In this document: piece after piece, positions 24,764 to 35,891 of the stretch | Position numbering within the stretch: the first letter of the stretch is position 1 | How the letters are laid out: each line of letters opens with the position of its first letter | NCBI GenBank assembly: GCA_036346355.1 | Contig: CM070590.1 | Span: 40,519,749 to 40,583,748 of the forward strand | Reading direction: 5' to 3' | Length of the DNA stretch: 64,000 nt | DNA from: Rhipidocladum racemiflorum | Lineage: Eukaryota > Streptophyta > Magnoliopsida > Poales > Poaceae | Notes under the pieces: model-generated | What the model saw: only the letters and a program-made list of their open reading frames with translations | Told to the model about the DNA's origin: nothing | Database searches by the model: none | Translations under genes and position numbers: made by a program

Positions 24764-25952
24764 TCAAACAAAGCTATTGCAGTCTTGAGTTAACAAGTAA
24801 CTTACCCGATCACGACATCCGTAGCATTCTGCAGTGCATCTGCGATGACATGGTTGACTCGGCCTCTCACCACGATGCAGGGTGTGACTCCTGATCTTTG
24901 GCGTCCTAGCTGGGGTGGTTCCTAGGTTGAAGCGGCCCGGGTCACTCTGCGGTCTTCTTTGGACAAGCTGTTGGCAAAGTGTCTGGCTCGTTCTTGATTG
25001 TAGCGTCTCACTTGTTCCTTCTTTGCACTGGAGCGGCGTTTCTAGCGAAGTGGGGTTTGGTAGTTTTGATTGACGGGTCTTGGTCTTGGTGGCGGTGGCG
25101 GTGTCCTTGTTGCATTTTGTGGCTGGAATCTGAAAAATTGATTTGGTGCAACTCTCGAGGCCATTGCGTTCCTGGCGTGATCCTTCTTTGTTGCATTCTG
25201 CGCTTCTGTTCTCATCCAGTTCCTTGCGCTTGTCCTCAAGAATAAGCGCCTTATTCACCAATTCTTGGAAATGCGGAAAGGTGTGGGTGATCAATCCTAC
25301 TTGCAATCCTGAGTTAAGTCCCTTCATAAACGAGGTATCGGCTTTATCTGTCGCTACATCCTCGAGTGCGTAGCGTGCTAGCTGTGGTGAACTTGTTCGG
25401 GTAGTCGACCTTGGTGATTACCTTGCTTGATGCTCTGAACTCCTCCTTCTTAAGGTCCATGATTCCTTCAGGCACGTGATAATCTTGACGGAATGCGGTG
25501 TGAACTCTTCCCAAGTGATATCTTGAGGGTTCTCTTGCGTGGCACGAAGTTCTCCCACCATTCGTGGTATTTGTTCCCTCCAACTGATGAGAAGCGTAGA
25601 GTACCTTCTCATTTCCTATGCATTGAGCTATGTGTAGCTTCCTCTCTATTGACCTTAACCAATCATCGGCCTCCAATGGATTGGTATTCCCAGAGAAAGT
25701 GGGTGGGTGAGTTCTCATAAACTCTGACAGTCTTGTATTCTGGCGTTGTCCCTGATTGACTTGATTAGCTGTGGCCTGAGCAGTGACGTTTTGCATCTGT
25801 TGCATCATAGCATGCATCAACTGAGTCTGAGCAGCGAGAAAAGCTCCGAAATTCTGCATATCTAGTGGCGGTGCCGGTGCTCCATCATTGGGGTTTTCTG
25901 CTGGGCGAGAACCACTCCCATTGCTTCCAAAGTTTCCGCGGGTGTTCACCAT
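24764..25952 (-). pseudogene. E2 gag and protease start
   Basis: The start chosen is the ATG at 25952 (MVNTRGNFGS), at the expected place after the leader. A Gln/Met-rich helical N-terminus (HAMMQQMQ) and the gag core follow (PPTFSGNTNPLEADDWLRSI ... KVLYASHQLEGT). A frameshift after this scrambles the WW/F block, which is visible in E1 at 34050-33860. A basic, zinc-finger-like tail and the protease active-site region near 24770 come last. Gag would form the particle that packages the RNA. Confidence 0.8.
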
Positions 25953-26189
25953 CTGTCGATTTGCTCTAGGTTTTAGAGATGAGAGGGAAACAAGAATAGG
26001 CAAGTAATATGGAACTTATGCGGGGCGAAAGGTGTAACTTTAAGGTCCAACTTTATTAACTAATCAATAGTAACTTGGTATGGTTGCTTACAATGCCTAA
26101 GGGCCTTGCAACACATACTGCACACTCAGCAAACAATGAAAATCCAAATCGAACTAACACTGGAGTCTAACGCCTAAAGGGTGACTCTT

Positions 26190-26954
26190 TATTCTATGAC
26201 GCGACTCGGCGAAGGAGTCTCACTATAGAACCTACGTTCACTCATCGAGAAAACCTCCACGGCCTGGGTACGGATGCTGCGGCATAGGCGCGAAACGATT
26301 GCCATGTCCAGCAACTGTGTCATCTGTGGTAGTCGAAGAAGCAGTGTCCTCATCGAGATCTGACTCCTCCGGATCTGGCTCGTGTAGCTCAAATCTTGGC
26401 TGCAGTTACAGTCCGTACAAAGTCATCTCCAACTCGTCAATCCATCGCAGAAGGTGTGACACATACTCTTGAGCTTCCCGCCATCTGTTCTTCTCTGTCG
26501 TGATCTACTTGCGGGCCTTCTGTAGCTCCTTGCTTGTATCATCAGTACATCCTCCTGGCGACAACAAGCCATGCCAAGCTGTGTAACCATGGCATCCTCA
26601 TCCTGAATCGCCGGGTCAAGAAGGTTATTGCTGCACGGGTGATAACGGAACACCGTGCTCTCCAACTCTCTGGCGTAGATACGGGTAATGTGCCGCATTG
26701 CTCGTCGTGATACTTCTTGAATACCCATCTGCATTGTAGATCTCCTGGCGGTCACGGTGTATCGAGCGATTGCACAGGCCCTTCTTCCTACCAGGTACCT
26801 CAATCTTCACGTCACAAGCCTTGATCAATCCCGCTTGTCTGATCACTTCCACTTGGTATTGCGGCTTCTCAAAATCCCCGAGAGTTTGTAGCATATGCCA
26901 AAGTTCTCGCAGCGTGACCAACCCCGGATCAACGTAGTTGAACTCTCCCTCCAT
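26190..26954 (-). pseudogene. E2 extra ORF upstream of gag (ORF0-like), frameshifted
   Basis: The ORF starts at 26954 (MEGEFNYVDPG) shortly after an acceptor-like TTGTGACAG. The first part resembles the E1 counterpart: ELWHMLQTLGDFEKPQY, QAGLI, DVKI, then after a frameshift MGIQEVSRRAMRHI and VFRYHP. The conserved C-terminus RFAPMPQHP ... FLDE stop lies near 26280-26225. It is not gag or pol, and I do not recognise a named domain. Confidence 0.65.
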
Positions 26955-27154
26955 CTGTCACAAGAGTGCTCACGTAAGAACTCGAAATTTTCAAATCGTG
27001 ACAAGGTAAGGAAAAATTCAGCAAGAGACAAGAAAAGAAAGAATGGGATAAGTCGAGATGTCATTTCTTGTCTTGACAAATTTTTAGCTTTAGAAAATAG
27101 GTTTTATCCTCACTACGACCATTCTAGCTTAGGGTTGAGCCTACGGTCAGTATG

Positions 27155-27166
27155 GCTCTGATACCA
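27155..27166 (-). promoter_or_regulatory. E2 primer binding site (initiator-Met tRNA)
   Basis: Minus strand TGGTATCAGAGC lies four bases after the 5' LTR end and is complementary to the 3' end of initiator-Met tRNA. Confidence 0.9.
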
Positions 27167-27170
27167 CCTC

Positions 27171-30100
27171 TGTCGGGACCCCGAATTTGCAAATCCGGAC
27201 CCTCTGTGTATTCAACACTAGTCCAGGAACGCGCTAGTGCACACAGTCTTAACATCGGTAAATATCACAATCATACCATTCGATACTAATAAAGTACTTT
27301 ATTTAAATAACCAACTGGTTACTCGACCTTATGGTCAAGTCACAAATGTACGCCTCGCAGGGCAAAACTTATTAAGAGAGAAATAGTAGCAGCGGAAAAT
27401 AAGATAACTTCGTGGCGCCATCCAGTATACCACAGGCAACTGACTGGGCTCGCTCCCTAAGTAGACGGTTCCTCTTGGAGCTCCTCCTCCAAAGCTGGTG
27501 TAGTCTCCTCTTCAACTGGTGTTGTATGGTGGCAAGGGTGAGTACTTGGTACTCAGCAAGTCATGCACAGAATGCAAGCTAATATACTATATGCATGGCT
27601 TGGTACAAAGGAATAGCTCAAGGTATATTTGCAGTAAACAGCATTTGACAAGTAGCATAAGTAGATTCGAAAGCAGTAGAAACAAGTATAGCATAGGTAA
27701 CTTTTCAAGGAGTTTAGTAAACATCTTTCCCATCCTAATCCACATTTCTAACATCATTGTCAATCCAACCCAACCTTTCAAGTCCAAGTTATTTTTGAGA
27801 AAATCTAACCCTTGACTGTAATTCCCGAGCGATGTCCAATACCGCGGACACGGCTATTCGAATAGATTCTACACTCTGCAGAGGTTATGCACTTTACCCA
27901 CAAGATACAGTCAAACACCACAAAGGCGAAGTTCCTCGTAACAAAGTCTTTCGGAAACTTCTAACAATACAAGTGGTCCTCCCAGGTTATTGCACACTAA
28001 CCCTTCCCTTAGCTAAGGCGAAGTCTAGGCCAATCAACCGTTAGATGGGTACTGGCCTCGGCCCGATGACGCTCCCCGTACAACTTACACAAAGGGTGTA
28101 GTTGACCTCCGAGGTCCCACAGTGCGTTATAAGCAACTTAGTCAACTAGGTCCGTCCCATTACTGAGACATGTGGTTGCACGTTAGACCCAGTTCAAAGG
28201 CTTGCAAGGTTAAGTCCTTAGGGTGACCAGGGCAAGACTACAGAAGAACCAAATCAACATCCCCAATGCCACAAGCGGCCCACCTGATTACTCTTGCCAC
28301 ATGCCCCGGTCGAAAACTATTTATCAAACCCCAGTTGATTACCATGCACCACGTGCCATCAACATCACATGATACCTTTCCAAAACAGGTTCAATATATC
28401 ATTAAGTCAATATTAGCATTTGATTGTCCAAAATCATGTCATGAGCACGTAGCAGGTCTAAGCAGTATACTACAACGGTCTAAACCCATGTTGGCAAGTT
28501 AATAATGTCCAACTAGTAAACCACAACTAGGGTGACAAGGGGTCATGGCACATACTTAGATAATCAAGGTGTCATACAGCAAATTGGCATTTATCTAATT
28601 CCCCATATTTAAATAAAGTATTTTCTAATTGAACTAGCATGCAATAGGTTAAATCAAAATAGATTTCGAAATAGGATCAACATGGTCAAAGCACAACTTG
28701 CCTTCAAAAAGTACTTGCTCTTGGTCTTGAGTTGGATCCTGAGTCAATACTTCTCCTTGAATCCTTCCTAAGCACTTCAACGTCTACTCGTAAAGCGTGC
28801 AAATAGCAAATACACGAATAAACAATAGGCAAAAAGTGTCCAAACATCCAAATAAAATCCATAAACAGAGAGAACATAATTTTATGAATTTTTAGAAACT
28901 GGAATCGTCAAATTTGGAGTTAAAATGCAAAAGTTATGATTATTTAAAGTTTAAATAATCAATTAAATAATTTTACAGAGAAAAACTTTAGTCCAAAAAT
29001 TAAATAAAATTCATATTTGGGTAGATCTGAATTTTATACAAATTTAGAAATTTGAATCACTCAAATCGGAGTTGAAACACAAAAGTTATAAGCTTTTGAA
29101 GTTTTGAAATTCAAATCAATTATTAAACCGAATTATTAAATCATTTTCTTTTTCGGAAAAACATTTATTGCGTCGGCGAGGACACGTGGACCAATCGGGT
29201 GACGACGTGGCCTCGGGTCCACGGACCGCAAGACGGTCTCGGCTCGGTCCACCGTGGGCTCGGCCACGGCTCACGACAGCGGTGGGTCCTCGACACGCGG
29301 GCCCGCGTGTCGGCGTCCACACTGCCAGCGTGGGCGGCGCCGACCGCGACGGTCAGCCTTCCGGACACGTGGCTCAATCTCGGCCGTTGATTTGAAAATC
29401 AACGGCCCGGATTAGATCGGCTAACGCGCTTTGGAAAACAACTCCGCGATGCGGACCGTTCGATCTTGATCGGACGGTCAAGATCAATCTATCGCTATGA
29501 ACGTGGTTCAATCTAAGCCGTTGGATCTAGATCTAACGGTTGAGATTAGATCTGAAGATTAACACGTGATTCTTTACCGTGGGTGGCGTGGGCGAATCTG
29601 GACCGTATGCGATGAAGATCCGACGGTGGAGAAGCTTCGCCAGTCTGCGATGTCCACGGCGAGCTCGGCCGCGGCGTTGAGAACGAAGACCACACCGAGC
29701 GGCGTTCGCACGCTCGGCGAAGTGGGTGGTCTCTTCGGTGCGTCTCGGCGGGGATTCGGATCGGGCTCCTTCTCGGCGGAAGGCGATGGGCCGGCGGCGG
29801 AAAACGGCGCAAACCGCGGCGGACACCTCCTCCAACTACGGCGAGCTCGCGCGGGCTGACGGCGGCGGCTTGAGCGGCGTGGGTTGGAGCTACGGGTGCG
29901 CAATGAAACGGCGATCCCGACATGGGTGGCGGCGCAATAAATAGGGCCCTCGGCGTCCGTGAAACGCGCGGAATCCGAGGTCCTCTCCGTTGCGGCGGTG
30001 GAGTCCGGCGGCGACACGGTTAGGGTGACGTGGCACGCGCACAGCCGTTGGATCGAGATCCAACGGTGCGCGAGTTTGGGTCCGGGTCGGACTTGGGCGG

Positions 30101-30586
30101 TATTGGCTCGGTCGGGCTCGGGCTCGGTGGCGTGGCTCAATCGTGGCCGTTGGATCCGGATCCAACTGGCCACGCCTTGATTAAGGCTTCGGCGAGTGGG
30201 TTCTGGCCGAGTCACGTGGTTCGGGTCGGACTCGAACTCGAGTCTGACTCGGGCTCGGTCGGATGAACAGTAACCGACTCGGTTCAATTTTCCAGCGATT
30301 TAATATTTAAAATAATTTCCAGAAATTCATTTAATTCATTAAAAATAGCAATTGACTCAGAAAAATTCCAGAAAAATTCTGGAAAATATTTTGGATCATT
30401 TTGGACTCAAATAAAATATTTCCAACAAAATTTTATTTGCAAAATTAAATTCTTTAATTATTTCAAAATGGAATAAATTCAAATAAATTCCAAATAAATC
30501 CAAATAAATTCCAGAAAATTCCAAAAATTCACCAAAGTGCCAAATCACTCATGAATTTAAGAAAAGCAAAATTTTGGGGTGTTACA
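27171..30586 (-). repeat. E2 5' LTR (3416 bp)
   Basis: Partner of 18070-21475. It contains the same GATC-centred palindromes (29510-29550) and an AT-rich end. Many GC-rich open frames at 29100-30290 are shadows without protein features. Confidence 0.92.
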
Positions 30587-30591
30587 GTGGT

Positions 30592-31434
30592 CCACTTGGG
30601 TTCAAAAGAATTGTACTTCTCTTGCTCTATAGATGGGAGTGAGGATATAAATGTTCTTGGTTTATGGTTGAATATGCGAAATATGTGTACACTTGGGCTT
30701 GTTAACTAAGTGCTTTTGTGTGAGGGCGAGACCCTCTTAAGAAAGGAACCAATTGTGGTTTGGTAAGGTTTTACGATCCTTGCTTGGGGCTAGGTGTCGA
30801 ACCTTAGTGGTATAAGGGTGGTTTGTGATGGAGGTTGATGACGTATGGGTTTAACCTTTATTAAGAGTAGAGATGGGCGGAAGTGAAGTTGACGGTAGTT
30901 CGGTGATAATTGTCCTGCCGTGAGCAATTGTCTTAACTAGGTGTTTATGGGTTTGAGTCTTGCCTGGGAGAGGATGGAATGAAATGTTAGCATGATCGTG
31001 TATCGGAAGGGCAAGTGTGCCTTAATGAGTTATTCCCCTCGATGGAAATTTTCGAGATTGTAGAGAGGTCGTTAAAGGAATTGTGACTCGCTTTGATTGT
31101 GTCATGTTGAGTTTAATGAAGTGTGGTAGTAGTGTGAAGTGTTTGTCATGAGGTTTCAGGCGTTTTGGGTTGATGGAGCCCTTTGTGGTTGAAACGCAGT
31201 TTCTGTTTAGGAATTGAAGTGAAGATGGAACCGTGAGAGGTTGCACTCTGTTGAACTAAATCAACATTTTCTCGTTAGTGTTGGTTTTGAGAACTTGCTT
31301 GTCGTTTGTTCCGGTTTTAGTCTCTGTGTGAATGTTTTGTGTTGCAAAGAAGTCTTTTGTCCCTTGGGGAACTTGTTGTTGACTTTGGCGTTCTTCGGAT
31401 TCGAGGTCGAATCCTGTTTAAGGGGGGGGGAGAA
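30592..31434 (+). other. E3 internal region, right part, with polypurine tract
   Basis: Non-coding, ending in the purine tract TTTAAGGGGGGGGGGAGAA-like run at 31419-31434 directly before the 3' LTR. The last 200 bp match, in reverse, the X internal sequence at 60698-60900, which ties the two copies to one family. Confidence 0.8.
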
Positions 31435-33671
31435 TGTGACACCACGGAGTGTCGTAACCTTATTTAATGTGAATGTTGAGGTCAAAAACATTATAAATTA
31501 TGGAATGGGAGGTTGAAACCTTATGGTATGGAGGTTAGTAGCGTTTCCGGGAGTTTGGGCCTTCCCAAGGCGTGTTGGGCCTTAGGGGGGACCCCTCGTG
31601 GGCCAAAAGTGGGGCTCTCTGGCCCATGAGGGGAGAGGGGGGCAGCATGTTGCCCTTGGGGTGCCCCCTTGCTGCCCTAGTAGCCTCCACCTCCTCCTCT
31701 CCCTCCCATAGCCGCCACACACCCTTTTGCCCCTTGCTTGCGCCCCCTTGCTCCCCATTGCTCCTCCACCCCTCTCCTCACCTTTCCACCACCCTTGCTT
31801 CCCTTAGGGGAGTTCTCCACCTCAACACCTCGAAGATCCGTCCATTGGAGCGCTCCGCGACGAAATGATCCGATGGATTTGGAGCGAGGAAGGAGATCGC
31901 GCGAACCGGGAGGAGATCCATTGGGTTTTCGTGCGTCGGGCGAAGGTATGGCCATGGGAATCCTTGGGGTTGGTCTAGGATATGTTATAAGGGTTAATAT
32001 CATGTTTTTAGATCAATTGGTGGTGCTGTAGTTGGGTAGATTAGATCGAATCTTGAGTTTGCCACGTTCTCTATTTCGGGCAGCATGAGCAGTCGACCTA
32101 GGGTTTGGGTTTTTGCCAATTTAGAATCGGAATTTGGTCGTACGGCTGTTGAAGAAGTTTTAGGTAATTTCAAAACCTTTCAGTGGGTATAAAGAACGTC
32201 CAATTCTGCCCAGCTGTTTGAAAGTTATGCTTGTTTTACCGAACGTATTAAAATCTGTGACGTGATTGGAACAAATCACGGTATATTGTAGATTAAACAA
32301 CTTTAGATTCCCAATCAGTCTTTCTGTATACTTAGAAAAAGTTAGGAAATTTCCTAAGCTATGCGAGGATGTACTTGTTTATTCGATTCGGAGTCTTAGA
32401 ACCTGAGTTATGCTTTTTGGAAGGCTGCTGTCCCGACGGGACAGAACCTCTGTTTTTGGGTTTTGCGTAGTTTGCGATGTCGGGGTAGAAGAGGGTTTGC
32501 ATACTGTTTTGTGGTCATGATGGTGAGTGTGTGGTACCTTTGTGTAGGTGTTGTGACCCTGGGAGTGCCCTCTACGTCTCGCCAATCCATCGCCGTGGTT
32601 GAGGCAAGTGTATTGGAATGGGTAGCGGGTTGTAGTTGCTAGATTGGTTGAGATTGAGATTGAATATATGATATGTTCACAAGCCATGCCTTAATGATTG
32701 CCAATGATATGATGAATATGTTGATTATGTTATGATTGCCAATGATATGATGAATATGTTGATTATGTTATGATGCCATGTGTTAGTGTACAAGTTATTT
32801 ATGATGTTGGCATGTTTGCATACATGGCATGTTACATGGCCCGGGCGGTGAGAAAGTTATAACTAATCCGGGGAAGGTCGGTGAGAAAGTTATGACTATT
32901 CCGGAGAGCCAATGAGTAAGTCCTACATCGTGATTCCATCCACCGCGGTGTATGGAAGCGAGGAGTAGGCACCCTCCATCTTCGGGATGGAAGGGGGGAG
33001 AGGGTGCACACCGATGGGTGTGTACTCAACCATACCGGTATGAGTTTCCAGGAGATATGTGCATCGCATTGCATTGCATTATATGAGGATCTAATATGAT
33101 GATGATATATGATGATGTCAATGATATGCTTACGCTACGAATATGTGATGTGTATGATGTCGTATGTGAAAAGTGGTGATGAAGGTGTTAGAATGTATTT
33201 TCTTGTTCCATTGCAATATACTTGCTGAGTGATGAACTCACGCTTGTGTTTATGTTTTTTTTCTTAGGTACCATGAAACCGACATGCGGGAAAGGGAGCT
33301 AGTCACACGTCATCACTTAGCATCACACTTATAAACAATGACATGTTCCTTCCTTTAAATTGTGATGGTTAATTTGTGTGCTTGGTTCCCTCATTTACTT
33401 CGTTTGGCTCATGAGATGGTTGGAATCTCTATTCTAGGTTTATACTGCTGCTAGAACCCTTATTATTGATTATTTAGATGTCATTCTTTATACTATATCC
33501 TGTGATCTTATTGTTGTTGCTTCAATTCATGGAAAAACAAAGGAGATGCTGCCAAAATTTTCGGTTTTAGCATTTACTCCTTTGCTGCAATTTATCTTAA
33601 TTTATGCTATTTAGAGGTTGATTAGTCTATGTTTGGTAGCATTCGGGCATATTAAATGCCGGGGTTTAACA
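31435..33671 (+). repeat. E3 3' LTR (2237 bp), full-length family X LTR
   Basis: Starts TGTGACACCACGGAGTGTCG and ends GGGGTTTAACA. Order: a 5' part, a C-rich leader-like stretch (31640-31800), a probable intron (31946-32547), a tandem duplication of gagaaagttatgactaatccgg (32850-32910), a CATCTTCGGGATGG hairpin, and the motif GGAGATGCTGCC near 33542. Confidence 0.9.
31946..32547 (+). other. Probable intron inside the E3 3' LTR (602 nt)
   Basis: Donor GCGAAG|GTATGG and acceptor TTTGTGTAG|GTG. The palindrome CTGTCCCGACGGGACAG lies at 32428-32444, 103 nt before the acceptor end. The segment is absent, exactly, from the related LTR at 34181-35886. Confidence 0.7.
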
Positions 33672-34180
33672 AAGGTTTGCTAAGAACTCTACCCCATGTA
33701 TTCGTATTCTCACCCCAGAACATCCTACTTGAGATCGGAGTTCTATCCCAGGGGTTTGAACTAGAAGCATGCATTTAAGATTCACAATCTCCAAATCATG
33801 AAGCGGGATTGTCTAGCCTTATCTGTCGCTACGTCTTCAGGTGCGTAGCGTGCAAGCTATGTGAACTTGTTCAGATACTTAGACACCGGTTGATTACCTT
33901 GCTTTAGCGCCCTGAACTCTTCCTTCTTTAAGTCCATTATTCCTTCTAGTACGTGATACTGGCGAAATGCAGTGGTAAATTCCTCCCATGTGATGTCCTG
34001 TGGGTTTTCCCGCGTGGCGTAAAAGTTCTCCCACCACTCTGCTACGGTCCCTTCCAACTGGTGAGAGGCGTAGAGTACCCTCTCATTTCCTACACATTGG
34101 GTGATATGCAGCTTCCTCTCAATTGAACTTAGCCAATCATTCGCCTCTAGTGGATTGGCGTTCCCAGAAAATGTGGGTGT
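33672..34180 (-). pseudogene. E1 gag fragment
   Basis: Minus-strand frame with the retrotransposon gag block: EGTVAEWWENFYATREN, DITWEEFTTAFRQYHV and the conserved spacing of W, F and Y (34057-33857). Relative to E2 the segment after the first codons (about 230 bp) is deleted, apparently between two GGGTG repeats, and about 640 bp are missing toward the protease. The start codon with MVNT lies across the X solo LTR at 35898-35896. Confidence 0.85.
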
Positions 34181-35886
34181 TGTGACACTACGGTATGGTG
34201 TGACATTATAGAATGTGAAATTAGAGAATAAAACCTTTCGGCTTGAGGTTTACTCGCGTTTTTGGGCCGTTTGAAGTGATGTGTCACAACGGAGTGTCAT
34301 AACCTTTTAAATGGTGCATGTTAAGGTCAAAAACTTTATGAAATATGGTATGGCAGGTTAAAACCATAAGGTATGGAGGTTAATAGCTTTTCCGGGCCGT
34401 TTTCGGGGTTTTGGGCCTTCCCGGGGGAGTTTTGGGCCTTGGTGGGCTTTGGTGGGATGGATTAGGTCTCCGTAACGGACTAGAATTGGGTGTGGGGGCT
34501 GGTAAAAGGGGTTTCCCTGCCCCTTTGGGGCGTCCACCCTGCTGCCTTTGTGCCCCTTGAAGCCTTGGTGCGCCCCCCTCACCTCCCCCCACTTGCCAAG
34601 CCCTAGCCGCCCCGTCCCTTTGAGCCTTGCGCCTCCCCCTTGCTCTCCTCCATTGCCCCACCTCTCCACCACCTCTCCTCCACCCCCTTGCTGCCCTAGG
34701 GTGGTCTCCACACCTCTGCACCTTGTGGATCCATCCGTTGGAGCGAGGAGCGAGGAGCGAGGAGCGTGGAGCGAGGAGCGATCCGCGAGGAGATCGATTG
34801 GAGTTTTCGTTCGTCGGGCAAAGGTGGTGCGACCCCGGGAGTGCCTTCTACTTCCCGCCTTTCCGTTGCCCGTGGTTGAGGCAAGTGTGTTGTAATGAAT
34901 AACGAATGTTATGTTGCTTGTTGAGACTAGATGAAAGATGGATTTCATGATATGATCAATTGCCATGCTTTAATGTTTTCCTATGATATGATGAGTATGC
35001 TATGATGCCATGTGTTAAATATACAAGTTTATGATGACGATGGCATATTTGCATACATGACATGTTACATGGCTCGGGCGGTGAGAAAGTCATAACTAGT
35101 CCGGGAAGGTCGGTGAGAAAGTTATGACTAATCCGGAAAGCCAATGAGTAAGTCCTACATCGTGATTCCATTCACCGTGGTGAGCAGGCGAGGAGTAGGC
35201 ACCCTCCATCTTCGGGATGGAAGGGGAGAGGGTGCACACCGACGGGTGTGTACTCAACCATACCGGTATGAGTTTCCAAGGAGACATGAGCATTGCATTA
35301 CATTGCATACATAATGATGATGATACTGTTAAGTGTTCATGAATGAGATGATATACATGATGGGTGATGTTATTGCCATGATATTGTTCTTGTTGTCCAT
35401 TACAATATACTTGCTGAGTTTCGAACTCATGCTTGTGTTTTATGTTGTTTTTTTTAGGTACTTTGAGATCGGCATGCGGGGAAGGGAAATAGTCACACGC
35501 CCACACATAGCTTCACCTTAATGATTCCACAAGTCATTCTATTAGTTTGATAATAAATTGCGTGTGATGATCATTGCTTTAGTGTTTAGCTTTACTATTT
35601 GAGAGCTTATTTGTTCTTTTGACACTTGGAGACATTAAGTGCTTGATGTTAGTCTTATATTGTCGTTAAGACTCTATTTATTGCTGTTTTAGATGTTTCC
35701 CTTATTGCCATATAATGCTATATCGTTGTTGCTCCTTAAATTCATGATAAAACAAAGGAGGTGCTGCCGAAATCTCAGTTTTTAGCCTATGCGCCTTTGC
35801 TGGAATTTTATGTTAAATATGATATTTGGATGTTGTTTAGCTTATGTTTGGTAGCATTCGGGCATATTAAATGCCGGGGTGTTACA
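34181..35886 (+). mobile_element. Family X solo LTR lacking the LTR intron (1706 bp), with a doubled start
   Basis: Duplication GGTGT at 34176-34180 and 35887-35891. It starts TGTGACACTACGG and ends CCGGGGTGTTACA. A second LTR start, TGTGTCACAACGG, appears at 34280, so the first 99 bp are an extra partial start. From 34280 the length is 1607 bp, close to a full X LTR (2219) minus its intron (604). At 34823|34824 the donor exon GGGCAAAG is joined directly to the acceptor exon GTGGTGCGACC. Confidence 0.88.
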
Positions 35887-35891
35887 GGTGT

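Larger units (their letters stand above)
18070..30586 (-). mobile_element. E2: Ty3/gypsy chromovirus of E1's family, complete structure, reading frames broken by indels
   Basis: LTRs are at 18070-21475 and 27171-30586, with the duplication GTGGT at 18065-18069 and 30587-30591. Sense is minus: primer site TGGTATCAGAGC at 27155-27166, then extra ORF, gag, protease, RT, RNase H, integrase and chromodomain, then a purine tract at 21476-21488. All parts are present and the LTRs are nearly the same length (3406 and 3416 bp). The coding region is cut by many one- and two-base indels. It is the youngest chromovirus here, since it sits inside E3, which sits inside E1. Confidence 0.92.
13900..33671 (+). 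mobile_element. E3: non-coding LTR retrotransposon of family X, 5' LTR truncated, target duplication intact
   Basis: The pieces on plus are a truncated 5' LTR 13900-14703, an initiator-Met primer site 14706-14717, an internal region 14704-18069 joined to 30592-31434, a purine tract, and a full 3' LTR 31435-33671. The target E1 sequence reads AATAAGGT before and AAGGTTTGC after, giving the duplication AAGGT (13895-13899 and 33672-33676); E2 shows the empty site. About 4.2 kb of internal sequence encodes no gag or pol that I can see, so the element would depend on enzymes from another element. E2 is inserted at 18070. The first ~1.4 kb of the 5' LTR is absent. Confidence 0.88.

Noticed and set aside
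34358..34966. 202-codon minus frame in the X solo LTR (and similar frames at 31677-32003, 40372-40761, 60241-60653, 62245-62571)
   Set aside because: C-rich leader sequence opens several frames at once; the frames do not hold between X copies.
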